DNA of 36,430 nt, from the IMG/VR virus record IMGVR_UViG_3300032046_000103, positions 1 through 36,430 of that record, one strand, 5' to 3'. The stretch is from a virus. Below are positions 1 to 5,835 of the stretch, one piece after another. Numbering within the stretch: position 1 is the stretch's first letter; the number at the start of each line of letters is the position of its first letter. The notes under the pieces are model-generated. The model had not been told where the DNA came from. It did no database searches and saw only the letters and a program-made list of their open reading frames with translations. Position numbers and translations under genes: made by a program.

Positions 1-25
1 CACCGTAGATCAGGTCTTCTGTCAT
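1..25 (-). CDS. Start of an unknown leftward early gene, cut by the window edge
   Basis: Only the first eight codons are inside the window (MTEDLIYG). The ATG overlaps the stop of the upstream gene as ATGA at 22-25, the same junction used throughout this phage. That makes it very likely that translation continues past the edge. Nothing can be said about function from eight residues. Confidence 0.55.
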
Positions 26-297
26 TGGTTTGGACGAGTGCGGAAACTCTTTGCGGCGTGCCTCAGCGGTTCGATGTTCGACCATGAATCCAAAGCGTGT
101 CCGCTGTCGAACCGATCCACCAACTTCTCGGCCGCGAGGGCCAGAACGTTCGACGTTCGCAAAAGGGTCTTGTATATCCCCATGACCTTGTCCCAGTCCT
201 GCGGCGAAACCGGCACCGGGACCGCTTCGATGTCGAACGGCTTAGGTGCGCTGCCGTCCGATCCCCCTGGCTGATACTTTCCTTTTTCTTCGCTCAT
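22..297 (-). CDS. Small unknown early protein (91 aa)
   Basis: I do not recognise the family. The ATG at 297 is chosen because GGAGG lies about seven bases upstream and the ATG overlaps the upstream stop as ATGA (294-297); the frame stays open further upstream but without such a signal. The N-terminus is polar and Gly/Pro-rich; the middle and C-terminal half (from about residue 33) looks helical, with LLRTSNVLALAAEKLVDRF as a likely amphipathic helix. It has no membrane segment and no cysteine motif. It belongs to the leftward early operon behind the Cro-like gene, where replication and accessory genes would be expected. Confidence 0.65.
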   Translation of the reverse strand: MSEEKGKYQPGGSDGSAPKPFDIEAVPVPVSPQDWDKVMGIYKTLLRTSNVLALAAEKLVDRFDSGHALDSWSNIEPLRHAAKSFRTRPNQ

Positions 298-536
298 CGT
301 CTTTTCCTCCCAATTGTGAGACGGCTTTCCAAGCGGTGTATCCGTCCCCAAAGTTCTTCTACGTGGTGTTCAAGGACGCGACAGCGAACTTGCAATTTCC
401 CCGCTTCGCGCATCAGTTGATTGACCACGCCACAATCAACGGACTTCATCTGTGACGACGCAATCTTTGCCGCCGACCGTTCGATGACCTTCATAAACTT
501 TTCGTATTCCTCGTTACACCGTTTGCAATTCGACAT
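294..536 (-). CDS. Small protein with N-terminal CxxC knuckle and coiled coil (80 aa)
   Basis: The protein begins MSNCKRCNEEYEKF, a CxxC pair, followed by a long helical region with further cysteines near residues 36 and 52 and a heptad-like stretch around EHHVEELWGRIHRLESRL. This could be a small zinc-binding dimer, but no family is recognised. The ATG at 536 has AAGGGG about six bases upstream; a GTG two codons earlier is in frame but sits too close to that ribosome site. The gene ends in an ATGA overlap with the next gene, so the two are probably translationally coupled. Confidence 0.65.
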   Translation of the reverse strand: MSNCKRCNEEYEKFMKVIERSAAKIASSQMKSVDCGVVNQLMREAGKLQVRCRVLEHHVEELWGRIHRLESRLTIGRKRR

Positions 537-540
537 GCTC

Positions 541-611
541 ACCCCTTCAAAATAAATAGCCCACGGTTGGGCGTGCGAACGGGAAATCCGGACACCGCCG
601 TGGGGTGAAAT
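541..611. other. Intergenic stretch with a 7-bp hairpin
   Basis: A seven-base inverted repeat (CCCACGG at 560-566, CCGTGGG at 598-604) closes a loop of about 31 bases between two early leftward genes. There is no T-tract on either side, so it is not a convincing intrinsic terminator. It could be an mRNA processing or stability element. Confidence 0.35.
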
Positions 612-839
612 TCATGCTGGCCGCTCAAAGTCTTCGGGCTTGAAAACACGGTAGTTTTTCACGTTCAGCGCCATCATCGCCCGGACCAGATCACCGGCCC
701 TCGGCTCGTGTTCAGCCGCTTCAAGGTCTTCCCATCGACCCGGCTTCATCCCCGATATTTTCTCGGCCTCCACCATAGTTAGGCCCGCCGATTGACGGAG
801 AGTTTTCAGTGTGTCCCCGAATTTTAGGGGTCTAGACAT
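612..839 (-). CDS. Cro-like XRE-family HTH protein (75 aa)
   Basis: A small protein with a lambda-repressor-like helix-turn-helix at about residues 8-42: FGDTLKTLRQSAGLTMVEAE, then the recognition helix region ISGMKPGRWEDLE. There is little besides the HTH, as in Cro-type regulators. The ATG at 839 has GGAGG nine bases upstream. It lies in the leftward operon divergent from the larger HTH repressor at 1514, so the pair resembles a cI/cro arrangement. Its probable target is the palindrome at 1442-1459. Assignment to the XRE fold comes from sequence pattern; the Cro role is inferred from position and size. Confidence 0.75.
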   Translation of the reverse strand: MSRPLKFGDTLKTLRQSAGLTMVEAEKISGMKPGRWEDLEAAEHEPRAGDLVRAMMALNVKNYRVFKPEDFERPA

Positions 840-1068
840 GTTTGTGTGCCTCCTTGAAAATGGCTTGAGGAAACTTAGGGGATGACAATGTCGTCCATTG
901 GATGACATACTTGGAGTGAGAAAGAAATCCGACGGGGAGGGTGCGCGACTCTATCACAAGTCGGCACCTTTGAACGGACAAGGCGACCGTTACCCCGCCA
1001 GCAAATAAAAATCCCGCCACCAAAAGAATGGTTGCGGGTTTGGGATGAGCGTGATAGTTGTCTTTCAT
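832..1068 (-). CDS. Small single-pass membrane protein (78 aa)
   Basis: There is one strong hydrophobic segment at about residues 10-31 (TILLVAGFLFAGGVTVALSV) after a short polar N-terminus, then a moderately polar tail. The ATG at 1068 is preceded by AAGG about five bases upstream. Its last codons overlap the start of the Cro-like gene by eight bases. It is the first gene of the leftward early operon, about 370 bases from the promoter. The family is unknown. A competing ORF in another frame across 875-1345 was judged a shadow. Confidence 0.55.
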   Translation of the reverse strand: MKDNYHAHPKPATILLVAGFLFAGGVTVALSVQRCRLVIESRTLPVGFLSHSKYVIQWTTLSSPKFPQAIFKEAHKHV

Positions 1069-1398
1069 AGTCGCCTTGTTTTGTTGTAAAATCGGGACAA
1101 CCATTCCGGGTTGCCCGTTTAAGGGACGGACGTTTTGTGTCCGCCCACTTTGAAATCGGATTGGTTGTTATGAGGGAGTGGCTTAGCCCTCTCAGGGAGG
1201 TCTTTATGTTAAAGGCCATTTTGAGAGAGGCTTGCTGACACCGAGGGGACTTGATACGGGAGCGCTTGATAGTGTTCCCCTTCTTGCCTTCCAATGTGGA
1301 GGGCCGGCAAGATATCACCGGTGTGTTGCCTGTGGCGCTTATCACGCCGTCGGCGGCACCAAGCCCTCTCTCATATCAACCAATCTTTGAAAGATCGC

Positions 1399-1434
1399 GG
1401 CCCCGGTTGTGTGCGCCGCTTTCGCGGTGGGGCC
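1399..1434 (-). other. Hairpin at the predicted 5' end of the leftward transcript
   Basis: GGCCCC (1399-1404) pairs with GGGGCC (1429-1434), and within the loop CCGC (1416-1419) pairs with GCGG (1424-1427). The leftward -10 box is at 1442-1447, so transcription should begin near 1435 and the RNA would start with this structure. It may protect the 5' end or take part in antitermination; neither can be shown from sequence. Confidence 0.4.
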
Positions 1435-1441
1435 TTGTGTT

Positions 1442-1459
1442 ATTATAGTGCACCATAAT
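1442..1459. promoter_or_regulatory. 18-bp near-palindromic operator
   Basis: ATTATAGTGCACCATAAT is a palindrome around a GTGCAC core with a single mismatched pair. Its left half is also the TATAAT -10 box of the leftward promoter, so a bound repressor would block leftward early transcription directly. I found no second copy of the GTGCAC core in the window. The likely ligands are the HTH proteins encoded at 1514-1957 and 612-839. Confidence 0.65.
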
Positions 1460-1473
1460 GATAACTTTGTCAA
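1442..1473 (-). promoter_or_regulatory. Leftward early promoter
   Basis: Reading leftward, a perfect TTGACA (1468-1473) and a perfect TATAAT (1442-1447) are present, but the spacer is 20 bases, longer than the optimal 17. The -10 box is buried in the operator palindrome. It would drive the Cro-like gene and the rest of the early operon. The long spacer suggests a weak or activator-aided promoter. Confidence 0.5.
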
Positions 1474-1494
1474 GGGTTTTTTAAAATATATTTT
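1467..1494 (+). promoter_or_regulatory. Candidate rightward promoter for the repressor operon
   Basis: TTGTCA (1467-1472) is followed after 16 bases by TATTTT (1489-1494) in an AT-rich stretch just ahead of the repressor ATG at 1514. Its -35 box overlaps that of the leftward promoter, so the two would compete. The resulting leader is very short, and AGGGGG at about 1496-1500 is the likely ribosome site. Confidence 0.4.
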
Positions 1495-1513
1495 TAGGGG
1501 GATTTTTCCGACG

Positions 1514-1957
1514 ATGACCTTCAACGAATACTTAAAGAAATGGAACGGTGGTGTGATGCGTGGGGCGCAAACTAAACTGGCCAAGCGCATCCATGTTGTT
1601 CCCAGCACCATCGCTCATTGGGTGCGCGGTTCTTCCATGCCAAACGAAGATGTTCGGCAGCGCGTTGCCAAAGAGTTTGGTATATCTCCTGACAATTTAA
1701 TGAGTTCGTTTTCGTCCGCCGAGATGCCAGGCGGGGTGGTGCGATCCGGCGAACAAATGAGACCAACGCCGCCGAATCTCATCCTCGGACGCCTTGAACA
1801 ACTGACCTTCCAAATCGCTCAGTTACAAGGACAATGCGCGATTATCAGCAGGGACTTTGAAGAAGTGAAGGGCCGACTGAACGCGGTCGAACAAACGTCA
1901 AAAAAAACACCACCATCGAAACCCTCTGGAGAGAGATCGGCGGCGACGAGAGGTTGA
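1514..1957 (+). CDS. Phage repressor, XRE-type HTH with C-terminal coiled coil (147 aa)
   Basis: An HTH of the lambda-repressor type covers about residues 17-60 (AQTKLAKRIHVVPSTIAHWV, followed by RGSSMPNEDVRQRVAKEFGI). A coiled-coil oligomerisation helix follows at about residues 90-127 (LGRLEQLTFQIAQLQGQ). There is no S24/LexA-type peptidase domain, so induction by self-cleavage is unlikely and derepression should work another way. The ATG at 1514 is chosen because the domain begins there and AGGGGG lies about 12 bases upstream; the frame is open further upstream through the promoter. It is the first gene of the rightward immunity operon and the probable ligand of the operator at 1442-1459. 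Confidence 0.8.
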   Translation: MTFNEYLKKWNGGVMRGAQTKLAKRIHVVPSTIAHWVRGSSMPNEDVRQRVAKEFGISPDNLMSSFSSAEMPGGVVRSGEQMRPTPPNLILGRLEQLTFQIAQLQGQCAIISRDFEEVKGRLNAVEQTSKKTPPSKPSGERSAATRG

Positions 1958-1958
1958 C

Positions 1959-2432
1959 ATGAGAAAAACGGTAACAATGGCCCTGTTCGCCGTCGCTTTT
2001 ATAGTTGTTGGATGTCGCGGCCAAAGAGGCGAAAAGGGAGACGCAGGAGTCAAGGGCGACGCTGGAACTGCGGGCGAACGCGGAATGAATGTCTATGAAT
2101 CCACCGGAACAGCTACGTCGGCTGGCAATTTGGCTGTGCCCATCACCCAAGTAGCTTTCACAACGGCAACGGCCGTTGTTGCTTACTTCGCTTTGCCCTC
2201 TGCACCGAACACCTACATGCTTATGGCCGACCAACCAACCTCTGGGACCTTTATCAACGGCACATGGGTTCCGGGACAAGCCACGAGATATTTCACCGTC
2301 GATTATTCCACAAACAAAGTGGGTTTAATGAACATGCAGTCCGCCGATTCATATAAGATTCTCGTGTTTGTTCCATCGAGTTCTCCGTCGGCGTATCGGT
2401 CATACGCAAGCCGTATCATAGGAGACAACTGA
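1959..2432 (+). CDS. Collagen-like phage lipoprotein (157 aa)
   Basis: The N-terminus is a lipoprotein signal: MRKTV, a hydrophobic core, then the lipobox VVGC with the acylated cysteine at residue 19. Right after it come seven Gly-X-Y triplets (residues 21-42; GEKGDAGVKGDAG is representative), enough to nucleate a short collagen-like trimer. The remaining 115 residues are Ser/Thr-rich and look beta-structured. GAGAGG upstream serves the ATG, one base after the repressor stop. Expressed with the repressor, it should be displayed on the lysogen surface. A role in superinfection exclusion or lysogenic conversion is inferred from position, not shown. Confidence 0.75.
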   Translation: MRKTVTMALFAVAFIVVGCRGQRGEKGDAGVKGDAGTAGERGMNVYESTGTATSAGNLAVPITQVAFTTATAVVAYFALPSAPNTYMLMADQPTSGTFINGTWVPGQATRYFTVDYSTNKVGLMNMQSADSYKILVFVPSSSPSAYRSYASRIIGDN

Positions 2433-2569
2433 TTTCACCCGACATCCATTTCAAAGCACTCGGCTTGATCCTTGCTTGCCTGTCGGGAGTGTTTTTGTTT
2501 TTACACCGATTTTTCGTATGGAGAAAATTACAGTTACCAAGACAGATGGGCATGTACGGAGGTTCTTCG

Positions 2570-2797
2570 ATGATGAACAATCCAGCATTTGAATCTCTTA
2601 AAAAAAACGGGCGCGTCGTCCTCGCACTCGTTTTTGTTGGCCTTGGTTACACAATAAACCGCCAAGCACCTGATAGGGAATGGGAGAACCTCCAATACTT
2701 TTTAGGGACTATGGCGAAGTGGACTGGTTTTTGGCTCCTTGTAAAACCGATTATCTCTATGGCGCGTGAACTCTTGAATAGGGGAAAAGATGTCTAA
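2570..2797 (+). CDS. Small membrane protein (75 aa)
   Basis: Two hydrophobic segments are visible (VVLALVFVGLGYTI near the N-terminus and WTGFWLLVKPII near residue 50), suggesting a two-pass inner-membrane protein with a short hydrophilic link. The ATG at 2570 has GGAGG seven bases upstream; an in-frame TTG at 2465 would add a further hydrophobic stretch but lacks a ribosome site. The region 2433-2569 otherwise holds no gene. The end overlaps the next gene by eight bases. Function is unknown; the immunity-operon context fits exclusion or a holin-like role, without evidence to choose. Confidence 0.6.
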   Translation: MMNNPAFESLKKNGRVVLALVFVGLGYTINRQAPDREWENLQYFLGTMAKWTGFWLLVKPIISMARELLNRGKDV

Positions 2798-2987
2798 AAA
2801 CATTCGGTTTGGTGGTGGTAGGATAACGAAGGAACATCGCGGGTGGTTGGACAAGGTCAAGCGCGAACAGTTGCGCATGACCGACACTGACGCGATTGTC
2901 TGGCTTTTGTGGTGCTACGTGAACAGGTGGGTCAATCCGCCGGCAGCGGGATCCGCAAAACGACGGGCGCGGAGGAAAGAGCGTTAA
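2790..2987 (+). CDS. Small basic protein (65 aa)
   Basis: A short protein with basic ends (KNIRFGGGRITKEHRGW at the start, AKRRARRKER at the end) and a central helix-like stretch TDTDAIVWLLWCYVNRW. The family is not recognised. AGGGGAAAAG precedes the ATG, and the gene starts inside the end of the previous one, so it is probably coupled to it. The basic tail suggests nucleic-acid or membrane-surface binding, but this is only a composition argument. Confidence 0.55.
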   Translation: MSKNIRFGGGRITKEHRGWLDKVKREQLRMTDTDAIVWLLWCYVNRWVNPPAAGSAKRRARRKER

Positions 2988-3275
2988 ATGTTTCCGAAAT
3001 CACTAGAGGAACAGATTCTAGAACTGGAATCGATCGGCGAGACACAGGTGCGCTACCTGCGTTCTCAATACAAAAATCCATCGCCCGACTCTGACCCACG
3101 AGTCGTGGACGAGTGGTTGCGACAGAAAGAGGCGGAACGCACCGCAGCCTCTGCCTCCGAACGCGCTATGCGAGAAAATTCAACCCTCTCAATAGCAAGG
3201 CGAGCCAATATCATTGCAATTACGGCGGCGATCATTACGGCCGCATTCACAATTATCAGCATTATATTAAAATGA
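2988..3275 (+). CDS. C-terminally membrane-anchored coiled-coil protein (95 aa)
   Basis: Residues 1-70 are charged and helical (LEEQILELESIGETQVRYL and a Glu/Arg-rich stretch around residues 45-65), followed by one C-terminal transmembrane helix at about residues 72-94 (IIAITAAIITAAFTIISIIL). The ATG directly follows the previous stop. It closes the rightward operon; the converging leftward block ends two bases away. A tail-anchored small protein in an immunity operon could be an exclusion factor, but no homologue is recognised. Confidence 0.6.
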   Translation: MFPKSLEEQILELESIGETQVRYLRSQYKNPSPDSDPRVVDEWLRQKEAERTAASASERAMRENSTLSIARRANIIAITAAIITAAFTIISIILK

Positions 3276-3276
3276 C

Positions 3277-3450
3277 TCATAACACCTGTTTCCGGTAATG
3301 AACTCGCGGAAGTTCTTTCGGGACGAATATCTCAGGGCGAGGTGGTTGTTGAGATACCGCTGCCCCCATCAATGACCGAAATTCGAGGATTTCGTCCGTA
3401 TTCAAAGTCTTCAAAACAGCCATAATCTGCCTGACCTTTTCCGACTTCAT
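3277..3450 (-). CDS. Small terminal ORF of the leftward block (57 aa)
   Basis: An uninterrupted frame starts with ATG at 3450 and ends with TGA at 3277-3279: MKSEKVRQIMAVLKTLNTDE and on to a C-terminus RVHYRKQVL. The start overlaps the preceding stop as ATGA (3447-3450), the junction used by many genes here. It fills the space exactly up to the converging operon. It resembles a short helical protein with a Pro-rich middle; no family is recognised. Its shortness makes it easy to miss. Confidence 0.55.
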   Translation of the reverse strand: MKSEKVRQIMAVLKTLNTDEILEFRSLMGAAVSQQPPRPEIFVPKELPRVHYRKQVL

Positions 3451-4049
3451 CCCTTAAAATCCAATCCGCACCAAAGCGTCCTGATCTCACACGCCTCCGG
3501 GTGGGCCTCCGCGTATTCCTCGATGTCCCATGGGGCCGTGTCGACGGGCTTTAGGTCGGACAATTTCACGCCTTGCGTTAAAAACAATTCCGCGACGTTC
3601 TCCGAACAGAAGTCTTTCTTGCTCGGTTGGAGAAACCGCATTCCGAACCGCAGGTAATCGGTAAAGGCATAATCCGGCAATTCCAAACCAATCCTCGGCA
3701 CGCTGGCATCCAGCACGGCCGCGTCACAGAGCGCGTTGCGCTTGTCGGCGGGGATGTCCTTGAAAACGACAACGTCGATCCGGCGGGCGGAACGGAACTC
3801 ATCTTTGAGCAGTTGCACGGTTCGGAACTTCCCGACGTTCAGGAACAGGCCCCGGCAGATGTAGAACGCCGCATGGAACGCCGGCGGCTTGTAGGGGTGG
3901 TTGTAGAGACGGTTGCCGATCAACTCGGTGAGGTTGTTTCCCCCATAAAACAAAATCGCCGACGCGGGCGGGATGTCGGCAAGTTTGATGAACGGATAGT
4001 TCGGGAGGCGCTTGGTGACGGGCTTCTTAAACAATTTTAAGAGGTTCAT
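3447..4049 (-). CDS. Permuted papain-like cysteine hydrolase (YiiX/YaeF-like) (200 aa)
   Basis: The arrangement fits circularly permuted NlpC/P60 enzymes: an N-terminal segment IPPASAILFYGG, the histidine in the FHAAFYI strand (His59), and only later the nucleophile in DFCSENVAELF (Cys148). In canonical NlpC/P60 proteins Cys comes first. Such proteins act on amide or ester bonds of cell-wall or lipid substrates. GGAGGAGAT precedes the ATG at 4049. It overlaps the canonical NlpC/P60 gene by 23 bases, so the two are made together. A lysis or entry role is inferred from this pairing and the position after the tail genes; the exact substrate is unknown. Confidence 0.65.
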   Translation of the reverse strand: MNLLKLFKKPVTKRLPNYPFIKLADIPPASAILFYGGNNLTELIGNRLYNHPYKPPAFHAAFYICRGLFLNVGKFRTVQLLKDEFRSARRIDVVVFKDIPADKRNALCDAAVLDASVPRIGLELPDYAFTDYLRFGMRFLQPSKKDFCSENVAELFLTQGVKLSDLKPVDTAPWDIEEYAEAHPEACEIRTLWCGLDFKG

Positions 4050-4431
4050 ATCTCCTCCAACCGGCGAACATTTTTTGAGTGGACCACTGTTTCAAGTCCT
4101 GCTGCACGACTCCGAAGTTGGTGCCCTTCGCGTGGACAACGGTTTTGTCGTCGAGGCAGATACCGACGTGGATGATGATCCCGCTGTCCAGATTCCGCAA
4201 AAAGCCCAGGTCGCCGAACTGAGGCTTTCCCACAGGAACACACGCTTTGTATTGGTTCGCCGCGCCGTCCGTGATCTTCACGCCAACATAAAAAAAAGCG
4301 CTTTCAACGAGTTCGCTACAGTCCCACGCTTCGGCATCAATGTCGCCCAATCTGTTCTCGACGCCAAGCCGATATGGCTTGCCGATCTGTTTGAGGAGGA
4401 ACGTCTTGAGTTTTTCAGCGTCTATGGTCAT
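4027..4431 (-). CDS. NlpC/P60-family peptidase, candidate endolysin (134 aa)
   Basis: A single-domain NlpC/P60 protein with family motifs in canonical order: DCSELVESAFF (Cys38 nucleophile), FGDLGFLR, IIIHVGICLDD (His88) and VVHAKG (His100 as likely third residue). Such enzymes cleave the D-Glu to diaminopimelate bond of stem peptides. It has no signal peptide, so release would need a holin or a virion route. It starts in an ATGA overlap with the gene before it (4428-4431). It is the best endolysin candidate in the window; it could instead be a virion-associated hydrolase. Confidence 0.8.
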   Translation of the reverse strand: MTIDAEKLKTFLLKQIGKPYRLGVENRLGDIDAEAWDCSELVESAFFYVGVKITDGAANQYKACVPVGKPQFGDLGFLRNLDSGIIIHVGICLDDKTVVHAKGTNFGVVQQDLKQWSTQKMFAGWRRYEPLKIV

Positions 4432-5810
4432 TTCGTGTTTTTACCGTTGACGATGACTTTGAGCGTCAGACCGCCGCCGGTTCCCGCGTCCACGTTCACG
4501 CGCAGGTATCGGTAGTTGGTGGTGGAAAAGTCCCACCCATACGTACCCGGGGCGGAGTAGGTCACGCTGGTCACGCTCAGGTCAAAGAAGTTCGTGCCGT
4601 CGTTGGACGCTTGCCACTTGAACGCATAGGTCCCGGCAAAGGCCGTCGGATGAACGGTGAACGTGTTGCCGGGCGTTGCGGAGGATGACGTGAACGTGAT
4701 GTAATTCCCCGCAATGGCGCCGGTGGACGTGTCCGACAGTTCGAAGTTGTCGGCATCCACTCTGATGGCGTAGTAGGTCGTCCCACAGACAAGCGGGCTG
4801 AGCCCTACGGATGACGACGTGCTGAACCAGACACCCAAGCCGGTCGCCAAGCCATGCGCCGACACATGCACGTTGGCGGCGCTCAGCACGTAGGCGGAAG
4901 ACAGACCGCCATACATCCGGGCGGCAAACACGGACAGGGCCGCCGGGGTGGAACTGGCAAGGCTGTAATTCGTCGAACCTCCGGTGGCTGTGGACGTGGC
5001 GGAAACAACCCCGGCCGCCGTCCAAGTGGTCTGGATCAGGTTGCTCAACGATGCTCGGGCCATGATGGCGGCGGAGATGGATTTGGCGGTCCCGCTGGCC
5101 GTGGTGGTCGCCGTCCATTCCACGCCGTTTCGAAGGAGTTGCCCGTTCAGGGTCAGATAGGCGTTGTCCTGCCCTCCGGAGAAGGCGGCCGCACCGGCCG
5201 CAAGGGCGGCGGGCGTCGAGGACACGATGGTATAGGCATTACCGCGGGATCCGCTGGCCGTCGCTGTGGTATAAACCACACCCCCGGACGTGAACGTTGC
5301 GGTCAAGATCGAGAAGTTATTCAAGATGGCCCGTGAAATGGATTTGGCGGTCCCGCTGGCGGTCTGAACGTTGCTCCAATCTTTCCCCTCGGTCAACACG
5401 ATACCGTTAATCGTCAACGTCGCGCCGGTCAGTCCATTAGTGGAAACGACGGTGATGGTGTTGTGCGCCGCAGAAGCGGAGAGCGGGGCCGTGGAGACGA
5501 CCGTGATGGTGTTGTGGGCAGCGGCGGCGGCAAGCGCGGCCGTGGAAACGACCGTGAGGCTCCCCGTGGAAACGTGGCCGTCCGTGAAATCAACGGCAGA
5601 GACGGTCGGCGAGGAATAAACCGCCTGAGCCGATATTGCGTCGATGTCGGAAGTGTCCGGACCGGCGGTGTTCAGGTCGATGTCAAACGTCTTGTCATAG
5701 GTGAGGCATGCCTCGTTGGCGACGTTGCCATTGTAAACCGCCGACATGGCTTTTGATACGCCCGCCAGGGTGAGGCACAGAAGGATAAAAATAAATAATT
5801 TCTTGTTCAT
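4428..5810 (-). CDS. Exported repeat protein with FCCH-like domain (460 aa)
   Basis: The ATG at 5810 has AAGGAGA upstream and opens a clear Sec signal peptide (MNKKLFIFILLCLTLAGV, likely cut after residues 20-24), very unusual for a tail-region phage protein. Residues 86-119 are two 17-residue repeats. Residues 131-307 are two copies of an about 87-residue beta domain sharing LTxNG, TASGTAKSIS and SSTPAAL. Residues 311-390 resemble the HGL-x-TG / NFELSDTSTGA repeat seen in phage tail proteins. The C-terminal 70 residues look like a beta-sandwich binding domain. It lies between the membrane coiled-coil gene and the NlpC/P60 gene, coupled to the latter. A surface-displayed adhesin or receptor-masking role is possible; function is unknown. 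Confidence 0.7.
   Translation of the reverse strand: MNKKLFIFILLCLTLAGVSKAMSAVYNGNVANEACLTYDKTFDIDLNTAGPDTSDIDAISAQAVYSSPTVSAVDFTDGHVSTGSLTVVSTAALAAAAAHNTITVVSTAPLSASAAHNTITVVSTNGLTGATLTINGIVLTEGKDWSNVQTASGTAKSISRAILNNFSILTATFTSGGVVYTTATASGSRGNAYTIVSSTPAALAAGAAAFSGGQDNAYLTLNGQLLRNGVEWTATTTASGTAKSISAAIMARASLSNLIQTTWTAAGVVSATSTATGGSTNYSLASSTPAALSVFAARMYGGLSSAYVLSAANVHVSAHGLATGLGVWFSTSSSVGLSPLVCGTTYYAIRVDADNFELSDTSTGAIAGNYITFTSSSATPGNTFTVHPTAFAGTYAFKWQASNDGTNFFDLSVTSVTYSAPGTYGWDFSTTNYRYLRVNVDAGTGGGLTLKVIVNGKNTK
4890..5420 (-). repeat. Duplicated ~87-residue domain inside the exported protein
   Basis: The two copies cover about residues 131-217 and 218-307 of the 460-residue protein. Aligned landmarks (LTxNG, TASGTAKSIS, GVV, SSTPAAL, GGxxxAY) recur with an offset of 87-89 residues. 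The copies have diverged, so the duplication is old or under diversifying change. Confidence 0.7.
5454..5555 (-). repeat. 51-bp tandem repeat, two copies
   Basis: Residues 86-102 and 103-119 of the exported protein are TVVSTAALAAAAAHNTI and TVVSTAPLSASAAHNTI, followed by a partial third TVVST. The DNA copies are also closely similar, so this duplication is more recent than the domain duplication next to it. Confidence 0.75.
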
Positions 5811-5835
5811 TGGAATAATCTCCTTTTGGGAAGTA

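Larger units (their letters stand above)
1069..1513. promoter_or_regulatory. Divergent control region between early and immunity operons, no gene
   Basis: These 445 bases separate the leftward early operon from the rightward repressor operon. They contain an 18-bp operator palindrome, promoter-like hexamers in both directions, and several hairpins on the leftward leader: GGCCCC/GGGGCC at 1399-1434, a CGGAC/GTCCG hairpin near 1128-1145, and an imperfect GAGGG/CCCTC hairpin near 1171-1195. Leftward reading frames exist here, but none has a ribosome site or convincing codon content. A ten-codon leader ORF (MREGLVPPTA) near 1345-1375 is possible but lacks a ribosome site. Confidence 0.6.

Noticed and set aside
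574-584. TGCGAACGGGA on the rightward strand as a third copy of the late leader motif
   Set aside because: It has the opposite orientation to the surrounding genes and matches only the core, so chance is likely.
875-1345. Leftward frame of 156 codons across the control region
   Set aside because: It starts with GTG without ribosome site, overlaps the better-supported membrane protein gene in another frame, and its composition is that of a shadow.
1342-1611. Leftward frame of 89 codons over the operator and repressor start
   Set aside because: It runs through both promoters and opposite the repressor gene, with no ribosome site.
4428-5810. Diversity-generating retroelement target, as in BPP-1
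   Set aside because: No reverse transcriptase, template repeat or adenine-biased variable repeat was seen anywhere in the window.
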